Assembly: GCA_964605095.1 (NCBI GenBank)
Contig: CAZSBS010000071.1
Span: forward strand, 1-18,347
Source: JAUWQU01 sp964605095
GTDB taxonomy: Bacteria; Planctomycetota; Phycisphaerae; SM23-33
DNA: 18,347 nt
Reading direction: 5' to 3'
Shown: positions 6,808 to 13,380 of the stretch, piece after piece
How positions within the stretch are numbered: the first letter of the stretch is position 1
Layout of the letters: each line of letters begins with the position of its first letter
Translations under genes and position numbers: made by a program
Notes under the pieces: model-generated
What the model saw: the letters and a program-made list of their open reading frames with translations, nothing else
What the model was told of the DNA's origin: nothing
Databases searched by the model: none

Positions 6808-6825
6808 GCAGGGATGGTTTCCTGC
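6808..6825 (+). promoter_or_regulatory. Leader hairpin with U tail upstream of the HU-like gene
   Basis: GCAGGGA and TTCCTGC pair (one G-U) around the loop TGGT and are followed by GTTTTAA. It has the shape of a small terminator or attenuator placed about 85 nt before the start codon, within the putative leader. Whether it controls expression is unknown. Confidence 0.3.
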
Positions 6826-6909
6826 GTTTTAACGGTGTGGATGCTCAGTGTCGAGTTTGTGCTTTAGAACAACATTCGTAAGTGTTGAATTGTTGCGAAA
6901 GGAACCTCC

Positions 6910-7206
6910 ATGGCTACGGTGACCAAGAAGGAACTGGTGGACCGGATTGCCGATCAGACCGGCACCAAGCGTGTGATCGTCAAGAAGATCGTCCAGAGCT
7001 TTCTGGAAGACATGATCGAGGAGCTGGGCCACGGAAACCGTTTGGAGTTCCGCGACTTCGGCGTGTTCGAGACCAAGAAACGGGCCGCCCGCATTGCCCA
7101 GAACCCCAAGACGCTCCAACGCGTCGAGGTGCCCCCAAAGCGCACCGTCAAGTTCAAGGTCGGGCGGATGATGAAGATCCAGCTCCAGAAGGGCCTCGGC
7201 CGCTGA
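6910..7206 (+). CDS. HU/IHF-family DNA-binding protein
   Basis: This 98-residue basic protein would bend and compact DNA as a dimer on the nucleoid. The HU fold is visible: MATVTKKELVDRIA and two N-terminal helices to about residue 42, then GHGNRLEFRDFGVFETKKR (strand and start of the DNA-binding arm), ARIAQNPKT at the arm tip with the conserved NPKT intercalating Pro, and TVKFKVGRMMK at the C-terminus. RLEFRDFGVF fits the IHF-like side of the family as well as HU, so I give no symbol. The start is supported by AAAGGA 6 nt upstream. It appears monocistronic, with a long leader and a stem-loop 16 nt after the stop. Nothing links it functionally to the microcompartment genes that follow. Confidence 0.93.
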   Translation: MATVTKKELVDRIADQTGTKRVIVKKIVQSFLEDMIEELGHGNRLEFRDFGVFETKKRAARIAQNPKTLQRVEVPPKRTVKFKVGRMMKIQLQKGLGR

Positions 7207-7221
7207 CCGAGCGAACCGGGA

Positions 7222-7267
7222 AGACTTCGGGCCGGCGCATCGGCGCACCGGGGCCGCCCTGAAGTCT
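7222..7267 (+). terminator. Stem-loop after the HU-like gene
   Basis: AGACTTCGGGC (7222-7232) pairs with GCCCTGAAGTCT (7256-7267) with one bulged base, around a G+C-rich loop that can pair further. It starts 16 nt after the stop codon. There is no U tract, so it may act as a 3'-end stabiliser or a Rho-type end. Confidence 0.45.
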
Positions 7268-7349
7268 CCGCACCGGATTCGGACAGGTTCCCTGTGTCGC
7301 CACTGGGGGCTTGCGCGGAGGCGGGACTGTTCATTATCGCCTCCCGATA

Positions 7350-7358
7350 TGCTATATT
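7350..7358 (+). promoter_or_regulatory. Extended -10 promoter of the PduS/PduT unit
   Basis: TGCTATATT is an extended -10 element (TGn followed by TATATT, 7353-7358); no good -35 box is seen. The -10 ends 8 nt before ATG 7367, so transcription would begin at or just before the start codon, giving a leaderless or near-leaderless mRNA. Confidence 0.4.
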
Positions 7359-7366
7359 GTGCCTCC

Positions 7367-8716
7367 ATGAGTACCAGCACTATCTCGATTGAGCAGATCG
7401 CCCGCGCCGGAGTCGTCGGGGCAGGCGGCGCGGGGTTTCCCACACACGTCAAGCTTTCCGCCAAGGCGGACACCGTTCTTATAAATGCCGCCGAGTGCGA
7501 ACCGCTGCTGCACAAGGACAAGGAGTTGCTCCGGCGCCACGGCGAGCGCGTCCTTGCGGGCCTGGCCGCGGCAATGAGGCTCGTCGGCGCCGCACGGGGA
7601 GTCGTCGGGATCAAGAACAAGTACACCGACGTAATCGCCCAGTTGCGGCCCATGCTTGGCGGCGGCATGGACATAGCCCCTCTGACCGACGCGTACCCGG
7701 CCGGCGACGAGTTCATCATGGTCCACGAAATCCTCGGGCGGGTGATTCCGCCGGGGGGCCTACCGCTGCATGTGGGGGCGGTGGTGCTTAACGTCGAGAC
7801 CGCGATGAATGTCGCGATGGCGGGCGAGAGGCCCGTGACGCATACGTACCTGACCGTCGGCGGCGCCGTTGCCAACCCCGTTACCCTGTGCGCGCCGGTG
7901 GGCACGCCGATGAGCCAGTGCGTAGCCGCCGCCGGCGGCCCGACGTGCAGCCCGGCCAACTACATCGTGGGCGGCGTGATGATGGGATACATCGAGGACA
8001 ACCACGACGCGGTCGTCGACAAGACCACCGGCGGCATCCTCGTGCTGCCGGACGATCACGTCGTGGTGCGCAGACGGCGACAGGACTTCAAGCAGATCGT
8101 CCGCATAGGCCGAAGCGCGTGCGACCAGTGCAGCTTCTGCACAGAGCTGTGCCCGAGGTGGCTTCTTGGCCACCCGATCGAGCCCCACCGCGCGATGCGG
8201 TCGCTGGCGTTCAACCTTGTCGGCGAGGCCAACGTGCGCGGCACGAGCTTCTGCTGCGAGTGCAACCTGTGCAGCCTTTACTCCTGCCCGGAAGACCTCG
8301 ACCCCAAGAACGTCTGCTCGCAGAACAAGCGCCGCATCGCCTCCGAGGGCGGTCGCTGGCAGGAGCCACCGTTTAACCCGCGCCGCCCCGAACTGCACCT
8401 GCCCAACCGCAAGGCGCCCACGCACAGGCTCATGCAGAAGCTCGGCCTGACGGGATTCGTCAACGTCGGGCCGCTGGTCGATGAGCCGCTTGCCCCGCGG
8501 CGCGTGGGCATAAAACTCAAACAGCACGTCGGCGCGCCGTGCGAGCCAGCGGTGACTGTGGGCCAGGTCCTGCGCGTCGGCGACGTCGTCGGGCGAGTGC
8601 CCGTCAAGGACTCCAAGCCCGCCTTGGGCGCACCCGTGCATGCCAGCATCGACGGCGCCGTTACCGCCATCGACGCGGCAACGGTGTGGATCGAGGCCGG
8701 CGGCCCCAGCCGGTAG
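7367..8716 (+). CDS. pduS: PduS/RnfC-like flavo-iron-sulfur electron-transfer protein
   Basis: This 449-residue protein resembles PduS, the microcompartment-associated NADH-dependent reductase related to RnfC. The N-terminal nucleotide/flavin region has GVVGAGGAGFPTHVK and INAAECEPLLHKDKELL. An SLBB-like segment follows (GGAVANPVTLCAPVGTPMS). Two [4Fe-4S] motifs are visible: C252-x2-C255-x2-C258-x3-C262-P and C296-x2-C299-x2-C302-x4-C307-P. A barrel-sandwich domain is at the C-terminus (about 375-445), as in PduS, not at the N-terminus as in classical RnfC. In known systems PduS passes electrons from NADH to cobalamin inside the shell. I chose ATG 7367 over ATG 7349; neither has a Shine-Dalgarno, and the -10 box overlaps the first codons of the longer version. 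The PduT-like gene starts 11 nt after the stop. No cobalamin enzyme is nearby, so the electron acceptor is unknown. Confidence 0.88.
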   Translation: MSTSTISIEQIARAGVVGAGGAGFPTHVKLSAKADTVLINAAECEPLLHKDKELLRRHGERVLAGLAAAMRLVGAARGVVGIKNKYTDVIAQLRPMLGGGMDIAPLTDAYPAGDEFIMVHEILGRVIPPGGLPLHVGAVVLNVETAMNVAMAGERPVTHTYLTVGGAVANPVTLCAPVGTPMSQCVAAAGGPTCSPANYIVGGVMMGYIEDNHDAVVDKTTGGILVLPDDHVVVRRRRQDFKQIVRIGRSACDQCSFCTELCPRWLLGHPIEPHRAMRSLAFNLVGEANVRGTSFCCECNLCSLYSCPEDLDPKNVCSQNKRRIASEGGRWQEPPFNPRRPELHLPNRKAPTHRLMQKLGLTGFVNVGPLVDEPLAPRRVGIKLKQHVGAPCEPAVTVGQVLRVGDVVGRVPVKDSKPALGAPVHASIDGAVTAIDAATVWIEAGGPSR

Positions 8717-8727
8717 GAACGAGAAAC

Positions 8728-9288
8728 ATGGCCATCCCGAAATCCATTGGCGCAATCGAGCTTTCCAGCGTGGCTGTGGGCTACCAGGTGCAGGACGCCA
8801 TGCTCAAGGCAGCCAACGTCGAGATCCTCATCGCCCGGACGATATGCTCGGGCAAATACTTCATCGTCGTGGGCGGATCGGTCAGCGACGTCGCGTCGGG
8901 CATTCGCGCCGCACTGGCTGCCCCCAGCGAGTCCATCATCGACCACGTGGAGATCCCCAACGTCCACGAGTCCGTCTTCCCGGCCCTGGGCCAGTCGGTG
9001 ACCATCACCAGCTCGGACGTGGGTGCCCTTGGCATCGTCGAGACGTTCAGCGGCGTAAGCGTCCTGGCCGCCGCCGATGCGGCCGCCAAGGCCGCCAAGG
9101 TCCAGTTGTTCCGCATACATGTTGCAATGGCGCTCGGCGGCAAGGGCTTCTGCCTGATGACCGGAACGGTCGGCGACTGCCGGTCCGCCGTCTCCGCCGC
9201 CGCGGCAGAGGTGCGCAAACGGGGACTCCTCGTGGCCGAAACCGTCATAAGCCGACCCAGCAGGGAACTTTTCAGCGAGTATATCTGA
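8728..9288 (+). CDS. pduT: PduT-like tandem-BMC shell protein with Fe-S pore cysteine
   Basis: This 186-residue shell protein has two BMC domains (about 5-90 and 98-184) and would form pseudohexameric trimers in a microcompartment facet. It aligns closely with PduT: GAIELSSVAVGYQ, DAMLKAANVE, ARTICSGKY, VEIPNVHESVFPAL, ALGIVETFSGVSVLAAADAA, FRIHVAMALGGKG and AETVISRP. Cys40 in TICSGKY matches the PduT cysteine (Cys38) that, three per trimer, holds a [4Fe-4S] cluster in the pore. This fits the PduS-type gene 11 nt upstream: PduS and PduT interact in the propanediol system. The start has AGGAA about 8 nt upstream. No other shell gene or pentameric vertex protein is in the window, so this is likely a satellite of a BMC locus elsewhere. 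Confidence 0.92.
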   Translation: MAIPKSIGAIELSSVAVGYQVQDAMLKAANVEILIARTICSGKYFIVVGGSVSDVASGIRAALAAPSESIIDHVEIPNVHESVFPALGQSVTITSSDVGALGIVETFSGVSVLAAADAAAKAAKVQLFRIHVAMALGGKGFCLMTGTVGDCRSAVSAAAAEVRKRGLLVAETVISRPSRELFSEYI

Positions 9289-9390
9289 GCGGTCCGCCGG
9301 GCTTGCCATCTGCGGCAGTTCAGGCGGTTAACAAGACTTCAATGCCAGCCAAAGGGTTGCTGCACGGTTACGCTTTGTCGAGGGGGCGTG

Positions 9391-9396
9391 TATAAT
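9391..9396 (+). promoter_or_regulatory. -10 box of the PIN/antitoxin/HEPN unit
   Basis: A perfect TATAAT lies 18 nt before ATG 9415, with only a poor -35 match upstream. The start point would be near 9403, leaving a leader of about 12 nt that still contains GGGAAAGGG. Overlap with this box argues against the upstream in-frame GTG at 9388 as the start codon. Confidence 0.45.
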
Positions 9397-9414
9397 GCAC
9401 GGGAAAGGGCAAAG

Positions 9415-9903
9415 ATGCATACGTTGAAACTCTACATCGAGACATCGGTCTGGTCGCACTGGTTTGCGGATGACGCTCCCGAACGCCGCGAATCGACCCG
9501 GGACTTCCTGTCCCGATGCCAGGACAATCCTGCCGCCACACGTATTTACATTAGCGCCTTCGTTCTGGACGAGATTCGTGGAGCCCCCAGCAGATTGGCC
9601 ACCCACTTGGAAACATTGCTGGATGACTTCCGTCCGGCAATGCTTGAGCCCGCGCCGGAAGTCTATGAGCTTGCCCAAACGTACGCTGATCTCGGCGTGA
9701 TCCCGGCCGGCAAATTGGCAGACCGCCTCCACGTGGCTATAGCGACGGTGGCTGAAATGGACATGCTTGTCAGTTGGAACTATCGGCATCTCGTGAACGT
9801 CAGGCGACGCGAGATGGTGAATGCGGCAAACCTGCTTGCGGGATACTTGAAGCGACTTGAGATCACAACTCCTCCGGAGGTGCTCGAAGATGAAGTACAG
9901 TAA
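9415..9903 (+). CDS. PIN-domain (VapC-like) ribonuclease toxin
   Basis: This 162-residue protein spans a single PIN domain, the usual size for VapC-type toxins that cut RNA. Visible motifs are YIETSVWS (first acidic residue, Glu9), YISAFVLDEIRGAP (second acidic site), GKLADRLHVAIATVAEMD (Asp and His of the central helix) and LVSWNYRHLVNV (the SWN/RH strand typical of this subfamily, where the last acidic residue is often Asn). The C-terminus has MVNAANLLAGY. ATG 9415 is chosen for the AAAGGG just upstream. The small basic antitoxin-like gene overlaps its last 14 nt, so the order is toxin first, the reverse of canonical vapBC. RNA cleavage is inferred from the family; the target is unknown. 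Confidence 0.85.
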   Translation: MHTLKLYIETSVWSHWFADDAPERRESTRDFLSRCQDNPAATRIYISAFVLDEIRGAPSRLATHLETLLDDFRPAMLEPAPEVYELAQTYADLGVIPAGKLADRLHVAIATVAEMDMLVSWNYRHLVNVRRREMVNAANLLAGYLKRLEITTPPEVLEDEVQ

Positions 9904-10081
9904 GAGACAGATAGAGGTCTGGAAGGCCCGAGAAAGTCTGAGCGAAAAGCTGGCGCGAATGACTCCAGACGAGATTACCGCGCACGCGAAAGAGGTTGCG
10001 GGCGATTGGCAGCGGAAGATTGCGGCCAAACGGGTCCGGACCAAGAAGTCCCGCTCCTCCCCAAAGGTGTCGAAAGCGTAA
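9890..10081 (+). CDS. Small antitoxin-like protein paired with the PIN toxin
   Basis: This 63-residue, strongly basic protein starts MKYSKRQIEVWKARESL, then LARMTPDEITAHAKEVAG, and has a Lys/Arg-rich tail (QRKIAAKR, TKKSR). The helical MTPDEI segment resembles small partners often found beside PIN toxins of this subfamily; the assignment rests on size, overlap and that motif. ATG 9890 is chosen because GGAGG lies 9 nt upstream, inside the toxin gene, and the reading frames overlap by 14 nt, which implies translational coupling. The HEPN gene begins 10 nt after its stop. It probably neutralises the toxin by direct binding. No classic DNA-binding domain is evident. Confidence 0.72.
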   Translation: MKYSKRQIEVWKARESLSEKLARMTPDEITAHAKEVAGDWQRKIAAKRVRTKKSRSSPKVSKA

Positions 10082-10091
10082 GGACCGGCCC

Positions 10092-11288
10092 ATGAATGAG
10101 GGTCAGGAAACAGAGCTATGGTCGGTGTGGCCACTGATCTATTTCGATCCCCAGTGGAGCGGGTCTGTGTATGACTGCTTCGGCTTAGGCGTGAAACTGG
10201 TCAGGGCGGACAGCGATGCCCTGATTGCGATGAAGGAAATTGTTGGGCCAAACGCGCGGTATCCGGGCCAATTTGTGTTCGACAGCGACGTTCATTGGCT
10301 TTTGGCCATTCCCGTTGGGAAAGAGTTCGAGTACGTAAAATCTTCGCAGATCGGGATGTCAACCCGTGAAGAAGTGGCATGTGCTTTGGCAAGCACTTTC
10401 GTGTTGGGACTTCGTCTTCTTCGCCAGACGCCGGCCGTGTGCCCTGTGTGGTTTGATGCCGAAGTGGATGGTGATGAGGTTCGCTTACCGCGCGACCCAA
10501 ACATGTCCAGGGACTACGATTTATTAGACTGGGACCGCCCAGACATGATGGTGGCAGATGGCGAGAGGGACGTTTTCCGGGACGACGATCTGGTGGTGCT
10601 CGCAGAAGTCTGGGACCGCTTGGTGACCTGCTTTTCTCTTGCGGACCTCCTTGCCAAGGGTCAATCCGAGGCCTTCTGGCAGGCGATCGACGGGAAGGCA
10701 ACCCGTGATGTGCAGGGGCTGTTGCGCGCCCAGTTGGCACAGATTACAGATGATCCGCAGCGTACGGAACAAGTGGTCCGCGTGTTCGAACCATACAACC
10801 AAGGGGAGCACGCCGAGGCCTTCAGAACTGGGCTCAGGGCCCTTATGGACGAGACGTTTCTACGCGCTACGCGGATTGGCAGGGCCTTAAGTCTGTTCAA
10901 CTCCGGATTCGATTCCGGGCCGATCGGCGGCTTCCTTCTGATGTGTTTCGCCTTGGAGGCTCTATTCACCGTCGAGGAGCGAAAAGACAGAAAAGGGAAG
11001 ATGACGGAAAGACTGATCAATAGGTCCTCCAGGATGGTCCTGAACAAAGGGCAGGATGCCGAGGAAGAAAAGAAAAGGGTGAGACGAGTCTTCGAGGAGA
11101 GAGGCGACATCGTTCACGGGAGCAAAGGCATAGACAGCGTTCCGTTGGAAATCCAAAGAGATGCAGTTGACATGGCGAGGTCGAGTCTTCGCAAGATTCT
11201 GTCTTGTGCGAAGCTCCTCGAGCTTTACCGCGGTGAGGACATGGACAACCTAAGAGGCTTCTTTCGCAACCTAGACGCAGGAATCTAG
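10092..11288 (+). CDS. HEPN-domain (Apea-like) protein with RX4H motif
   Basis: The protein has 398 residues. The N-terminal two thirds (PLIYFDPQWSGS, FDSDVHWLLAIPV, STREEVACALASTFVLGLRLL) match no family I recognise. The C-terminal region (about 270-385) is helical and HEPN-like: GFLLMCFALEALFTVEE, MTERLINRSSRMV, then R337-GDIV-H342-G, the RX4H signature of HEPN ribonucleases, most like Apea-type HEPN domains. The start has AAGGA overlapping the stop of the antitoxin-like gene 10 nt upstream, so the three genes form one transcript. Base composition and codon use look less G+C-biased than in the flanking metabolic genes, suggesting acquired DNA. It may be an RNase effector, a sensor, or an unrelated passenger. 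No nucleotidyltransferase (MNT) partner is present. Confidence 0.75.
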   Translation: MNEGQETELWSVWPLIYFDPQWSGSVYDCFGLGVKLVRADSDALIAMKEIVGPNARYPGQFVFDSDVHWLLAIPVGKEFEYVKSSQIGMSTREEVACALASTFVLGLRLLRQTPAVCPVWFDAEVDGDEVRLPRDPNMSRDYDLLDWDRPDMMVADGERDVFRDDDLVVLAEVWDRLVTCFSLADLLAKGQSEAFWQAIDGKATRDVQGLLRAQLAQITDDPQRTEQVVRVFEPYNQGEHAEAFRTGLRALMDETFLRATRIGRALSLFNSGFDSGPIGGFLLMCFALEALFTVEERKDRKGKMTERLINRSSRMVLNKGQDAEEEKKRVRRVFEERGDIVHGSKGIDSVPLEIQRDAVDMARSSLRKILSCAKLLELYRGEDMDNLRGFFRNLDAGI

Positions 11289-11297
11289 CCTCTTGAC

Positions 11298-11321
11298 GAA
11301 GGCGAATGACCACATGCCTTC
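11298..11321 (+). terminator. Weak stem-loop after the HEPN gene
   Basis: GAAGGC and GCCTTC pair across a 12-nt loop, 10 nt after the stop codon, followed by TTTCC. The stem is short and the loop long, so this is a weak intrinsic terminator candidate. Confidence 0.3.
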
Positions 11322-11445
11322 TTTCCAATGTTCCGGGTCGACCATCAGCAGTAAAGCGTAGACGCCGATGGAATTCACGCGATTCGTGCTAACCCCGTCG
11401 ATGAACAAGCGTCTGGCCAGCGCTGCTGCCGCCTTATTTCTGGGA

Positions 11446-11473
11446 TTGAGTTTCGCTGCCTAAATGCGATACT
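11446..11473 (+). promoter_or_regulatory. Promoter of the methyltransferase/reductase gene
   Basis: TTGAGT (11446-11451, four of six), 16 nt, GATACT (11468-11473, four of six). The -10 box ends 6 nt before ATG 11480, and the upstream bases ACTAACCAC hold no Shine-Dalgarno, so the message is probably leaderless. No S-box or cobalamin riboswitch fits in this short gap (191 nt). Confidence 0.4.
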
Positions 11474-11479
11474 AACCAC

Positions 11480-13345
11480 ATGGCAACCAAAACCGGATTC
11501 CTCGAACGCATCGCTCGCGTGCCGCTTATATTCGACGGCGCGATGGGGACGATGATCTATGAGCGAGGCGTGTTCATCAACGCCTGCTACGACGAGCTTT
11601 GCCTGGCCAGGCCGGAACTCATCCTGACGATCCACCAGGAGTACGTCGAGGCCGGGGCGGATGTGATCGAGTCCAACACCTTCGGCGCAAACCGCATGAA
11701 ACTCGCCGCCTTCGGCCTGGCTGACAAGGTCGAGGCGATCAACCGCGCCGGCATCCGCCTGGCCCGCCAGGCCGCCGGGGATGATGTCCTGGTGGCCGCG
11801 TCCGTCGGGCCGTGCCTCGACGCCGATAAGCCCTACGAGCCGCACCTGGCAGAGGAAATGGCCCAGGCCTTCGCCGAGCAGTTTGCGGCAATCGCCGACG
11901 AAGGCGCGGACCTGGTCGTCCTGGAAACCTTCGACAAGCTCATTGAGCTTCAACTGGCCGCCAAGGCCGCCGCGGCTGCGGGACTCACCGTGGTGGCGTC
12001 ATTCACCGTTCGGCCCGAGCAGGGCAGGATGATGGGCCTGGAGCCTGAGACGTTCGCCGCCCAGCAGCTCCAGGCCGACGCGAATGTCCACGCGATCGGC
12101 ATGAACTGCGGCACCGGCCCGGCGGGGTATCTCGATCGGCTTGCCCGCGTGCTGGCTGTGGCGACGAAGCCCGTGATCGTCATGCCCAACGCCGGCGGGC
12201 CAAGAGAGCTCGGCGGGCGGATGCTCTACCTCAACAGCCCCGAGTATTTCACCGAGTACGCCAAGCGCTACGTCGAGATGGGGGCGCGCGGCGTCGGAGG
12301 CTGCTGCGGCACCACGCCACAGCACATACGCATGGCCGCCCGCGCCATAAAGAACCTCAGCGGGGTAAAGCAGCACGTGACCGTCGCCTCACGCGCCGCC
12401 GATGAGGCCAATTCCGGCGCGCCGGGACTGGCCGCCAAGGCCCTGGCCACGCGAGACAAGGGCAGGTTCGCGGCGAAGCTCTGCGCCGGACAGATCGTCA
12501 CCAGCGTCGAGATCCTGCCCCCGCGGACCGGCGCGGCCCTGAGCAGCTTCCTCGACAACTGCCGCCAGTGCGCCGACGCCGGCGTGGATGCCGTCAACAT
12601 CCCCGACGGCCCCCGCGCCACCGCGAGAATCAGCGTGCTGTGCAGCGCCCTGGCGGTGCTCCAGCAGACGAACATCGAGCCTATTCCGCATTACTGTTGC
12701 CGCGACCGCAACCTCATCGGCATGCAGTCGGACATCCTCGGCGGCTGCGCGATGGGGCTGAGCAACTGGCTGTTTATCACGGGTGATCCGCCCAAGCTCG
12801 GCGACTACCCGGACGCCACCGGCGTGTTCGACCTCGACGCCATCGGCCTGACGCAGCTTGTCCACGGCCTGAACCACGGTTACGACGCGGCCGGGCTGCC
12901 GATTGACCCGCCGACGGGAATCCTTATCGGCGTCGGCGCCAACCCGGTGGCGGTCGAGATGAAACGCGAACTCGACCGCTTCCGCGCCAAGATCGACGCT
13001 GGCGCCGAGTACGCCATAACCCAGCCGGTCTTCGATGTCGATGCGCTGCTGGGCTTCTGCGACGAGGTGGCGAAGCATCCGCGAGCGATCCCGATCGTGG
13101 CCGGGCTGTACCCGCTGGTGAGCTTCCGCAACGCCGACTTCATGAACAACCACGTCCCCGGCGTGGTCGTGCCCAAGGGGATCCTCGACCGCATGAGCCG
13201 CTGCAAGACAAAGCAGGACGGCATCGACGCGGGCATAGAAATCGCCCGCGAGATACGCCAAGCCCTCGTCGGCAGGGTCGCGGGCTTCCAGGTCTCGGCG
13301 CCCTTCGGGCGAATCGACGTGGCGCTGAAGGTGCTGGCGGACTGA
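11480..13345 (+). CDS. Bifunctional homocysteine S-methyltransferase / 5,10-methylenetetrahydrofolate reductase
   Basis: This 621-residue cytoplasmic enzyme of methionine and one-carbon metabolism has two modules. Residues 1 to about 310 are a zinc homocysteine S-methyltransferase: FDGAMGTMIYERG, ESNTFGANRMKL, GMNCGTG and GGCCGTTP, giving zinc ligands C210, C275 and C276, with spacing like the MetH homocysteine domain. Residues about 330-621 are a MetF-type FAD reductase: VEILPPRTGA (E344 matches the catalytic Glu of FEFFPPR), VDAVNIPDGPRATAR, FITGDPPK, GVGANPV and EYAITQPVFD. The fusion resembles Bacillus YitJ. It makes methyl-THF from methylene-THF, and the first module moves a methyl group to homocysteine. 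No cobalamin-binding or activation domain is present, so the methyl donor is uncertain. It is convergent with glmS and has its own promoter; it shows no operon partner. Confidence 0.93.
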   Translation: MATKTGFLERIARVPLIFDGAMGTMIYERGVFINACYDELCLARPELILTIHQEYVEAGADVIESNTFGANRMKLAAFGLADKVEAINRAGIRLARQAAGDDVLVAASVGPCLDADKPYEPHLAEEMAQAFAEQFAAIADEGADLVVLETFDKLIELQLAAKAAAAAGLTVVASFTVRPEQGRMMGLEPETFAAQQLQADANVHAIGMNCGTGPAGYLDRLARVLAVATKPVIVMPNAGGPRELGGRMLYLNSPEYFTEYAKRYVEMGARGVGGCCGTTPQHIRMAARAIKNLSGVKQHVTVASRAADEANSGAPGLAAKALATRDKGRFAAKLCAGQIVTSVEILPPRTGAALSSFLDNCRQCADAGVDAVNIPDGPRATARISVLCSALAVLQQTNIEPIPHYCCRDRNLIGMQSDILGGCAMGLSNWLFITGDPPKLGDYPDATGVFDLDAIGLTQLVHGLNHGYDAAGLPIDPPTGILIGVGANPVAVEMKRELDRFRAKIDAGAEYAITQPVFDVDALLGFCDEVAKHPRAIPIVAGLYPLVSFRNADFMNNHVPGVVVPKGILDRMSRCKTKQDGIDAGIEIAREIRQALVGRVAGFQVSAPFGRIDVALKVLAD

Positions 13346-13350
13346 AGAAG

Positions 13351-13377
13351 CAGAAGAAGAAGCGTGAACTTCTTCTG
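13351..13377. terminator. Shared stem-loop between convergent genes
   Basis: CAGAAGAAG (13351-13359) and CTTCTTCTG (13369-13377) form a 9-bp stem with a 9-nt loop; a shifted 8-bp alternative also exists. It fills the 35-nt gap between the convergent methyltransferase/reductase and glmS genes and is a candidate bidirectional terminator. It is poor in G+C, so strength is doubtful. Confidence 0.45.
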
Positions 13378-13380
13378 TGT

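Noticed and set aside
7760..8755. Long minus-strand open frames opposite the PduS-like gene
   Set aside because: The plus strand carries two complete Fe-S motifs and all PduS/RnfC signatures. The opposite frame has His/Ala/Arg-rich low-complexity translation.
9388..9414. GTG at 9388 as the start of the PIN toxin
   Set aside because: It would place a perfect TATAAT inside the first codons and lacks a Shine-Dalgarno. ATG 9415 has AAAGGG upstream and begins the family's usual N-terminus.
11289..11479. S-adenosylmethionine or cobalamin riboswitch ahead of the methyltransferase/reductase gene
   Set aside because: A promoter candidate ends 6 nt before the ATG, leaving no leader, and no riboswitch core sequence is evident in the gap.
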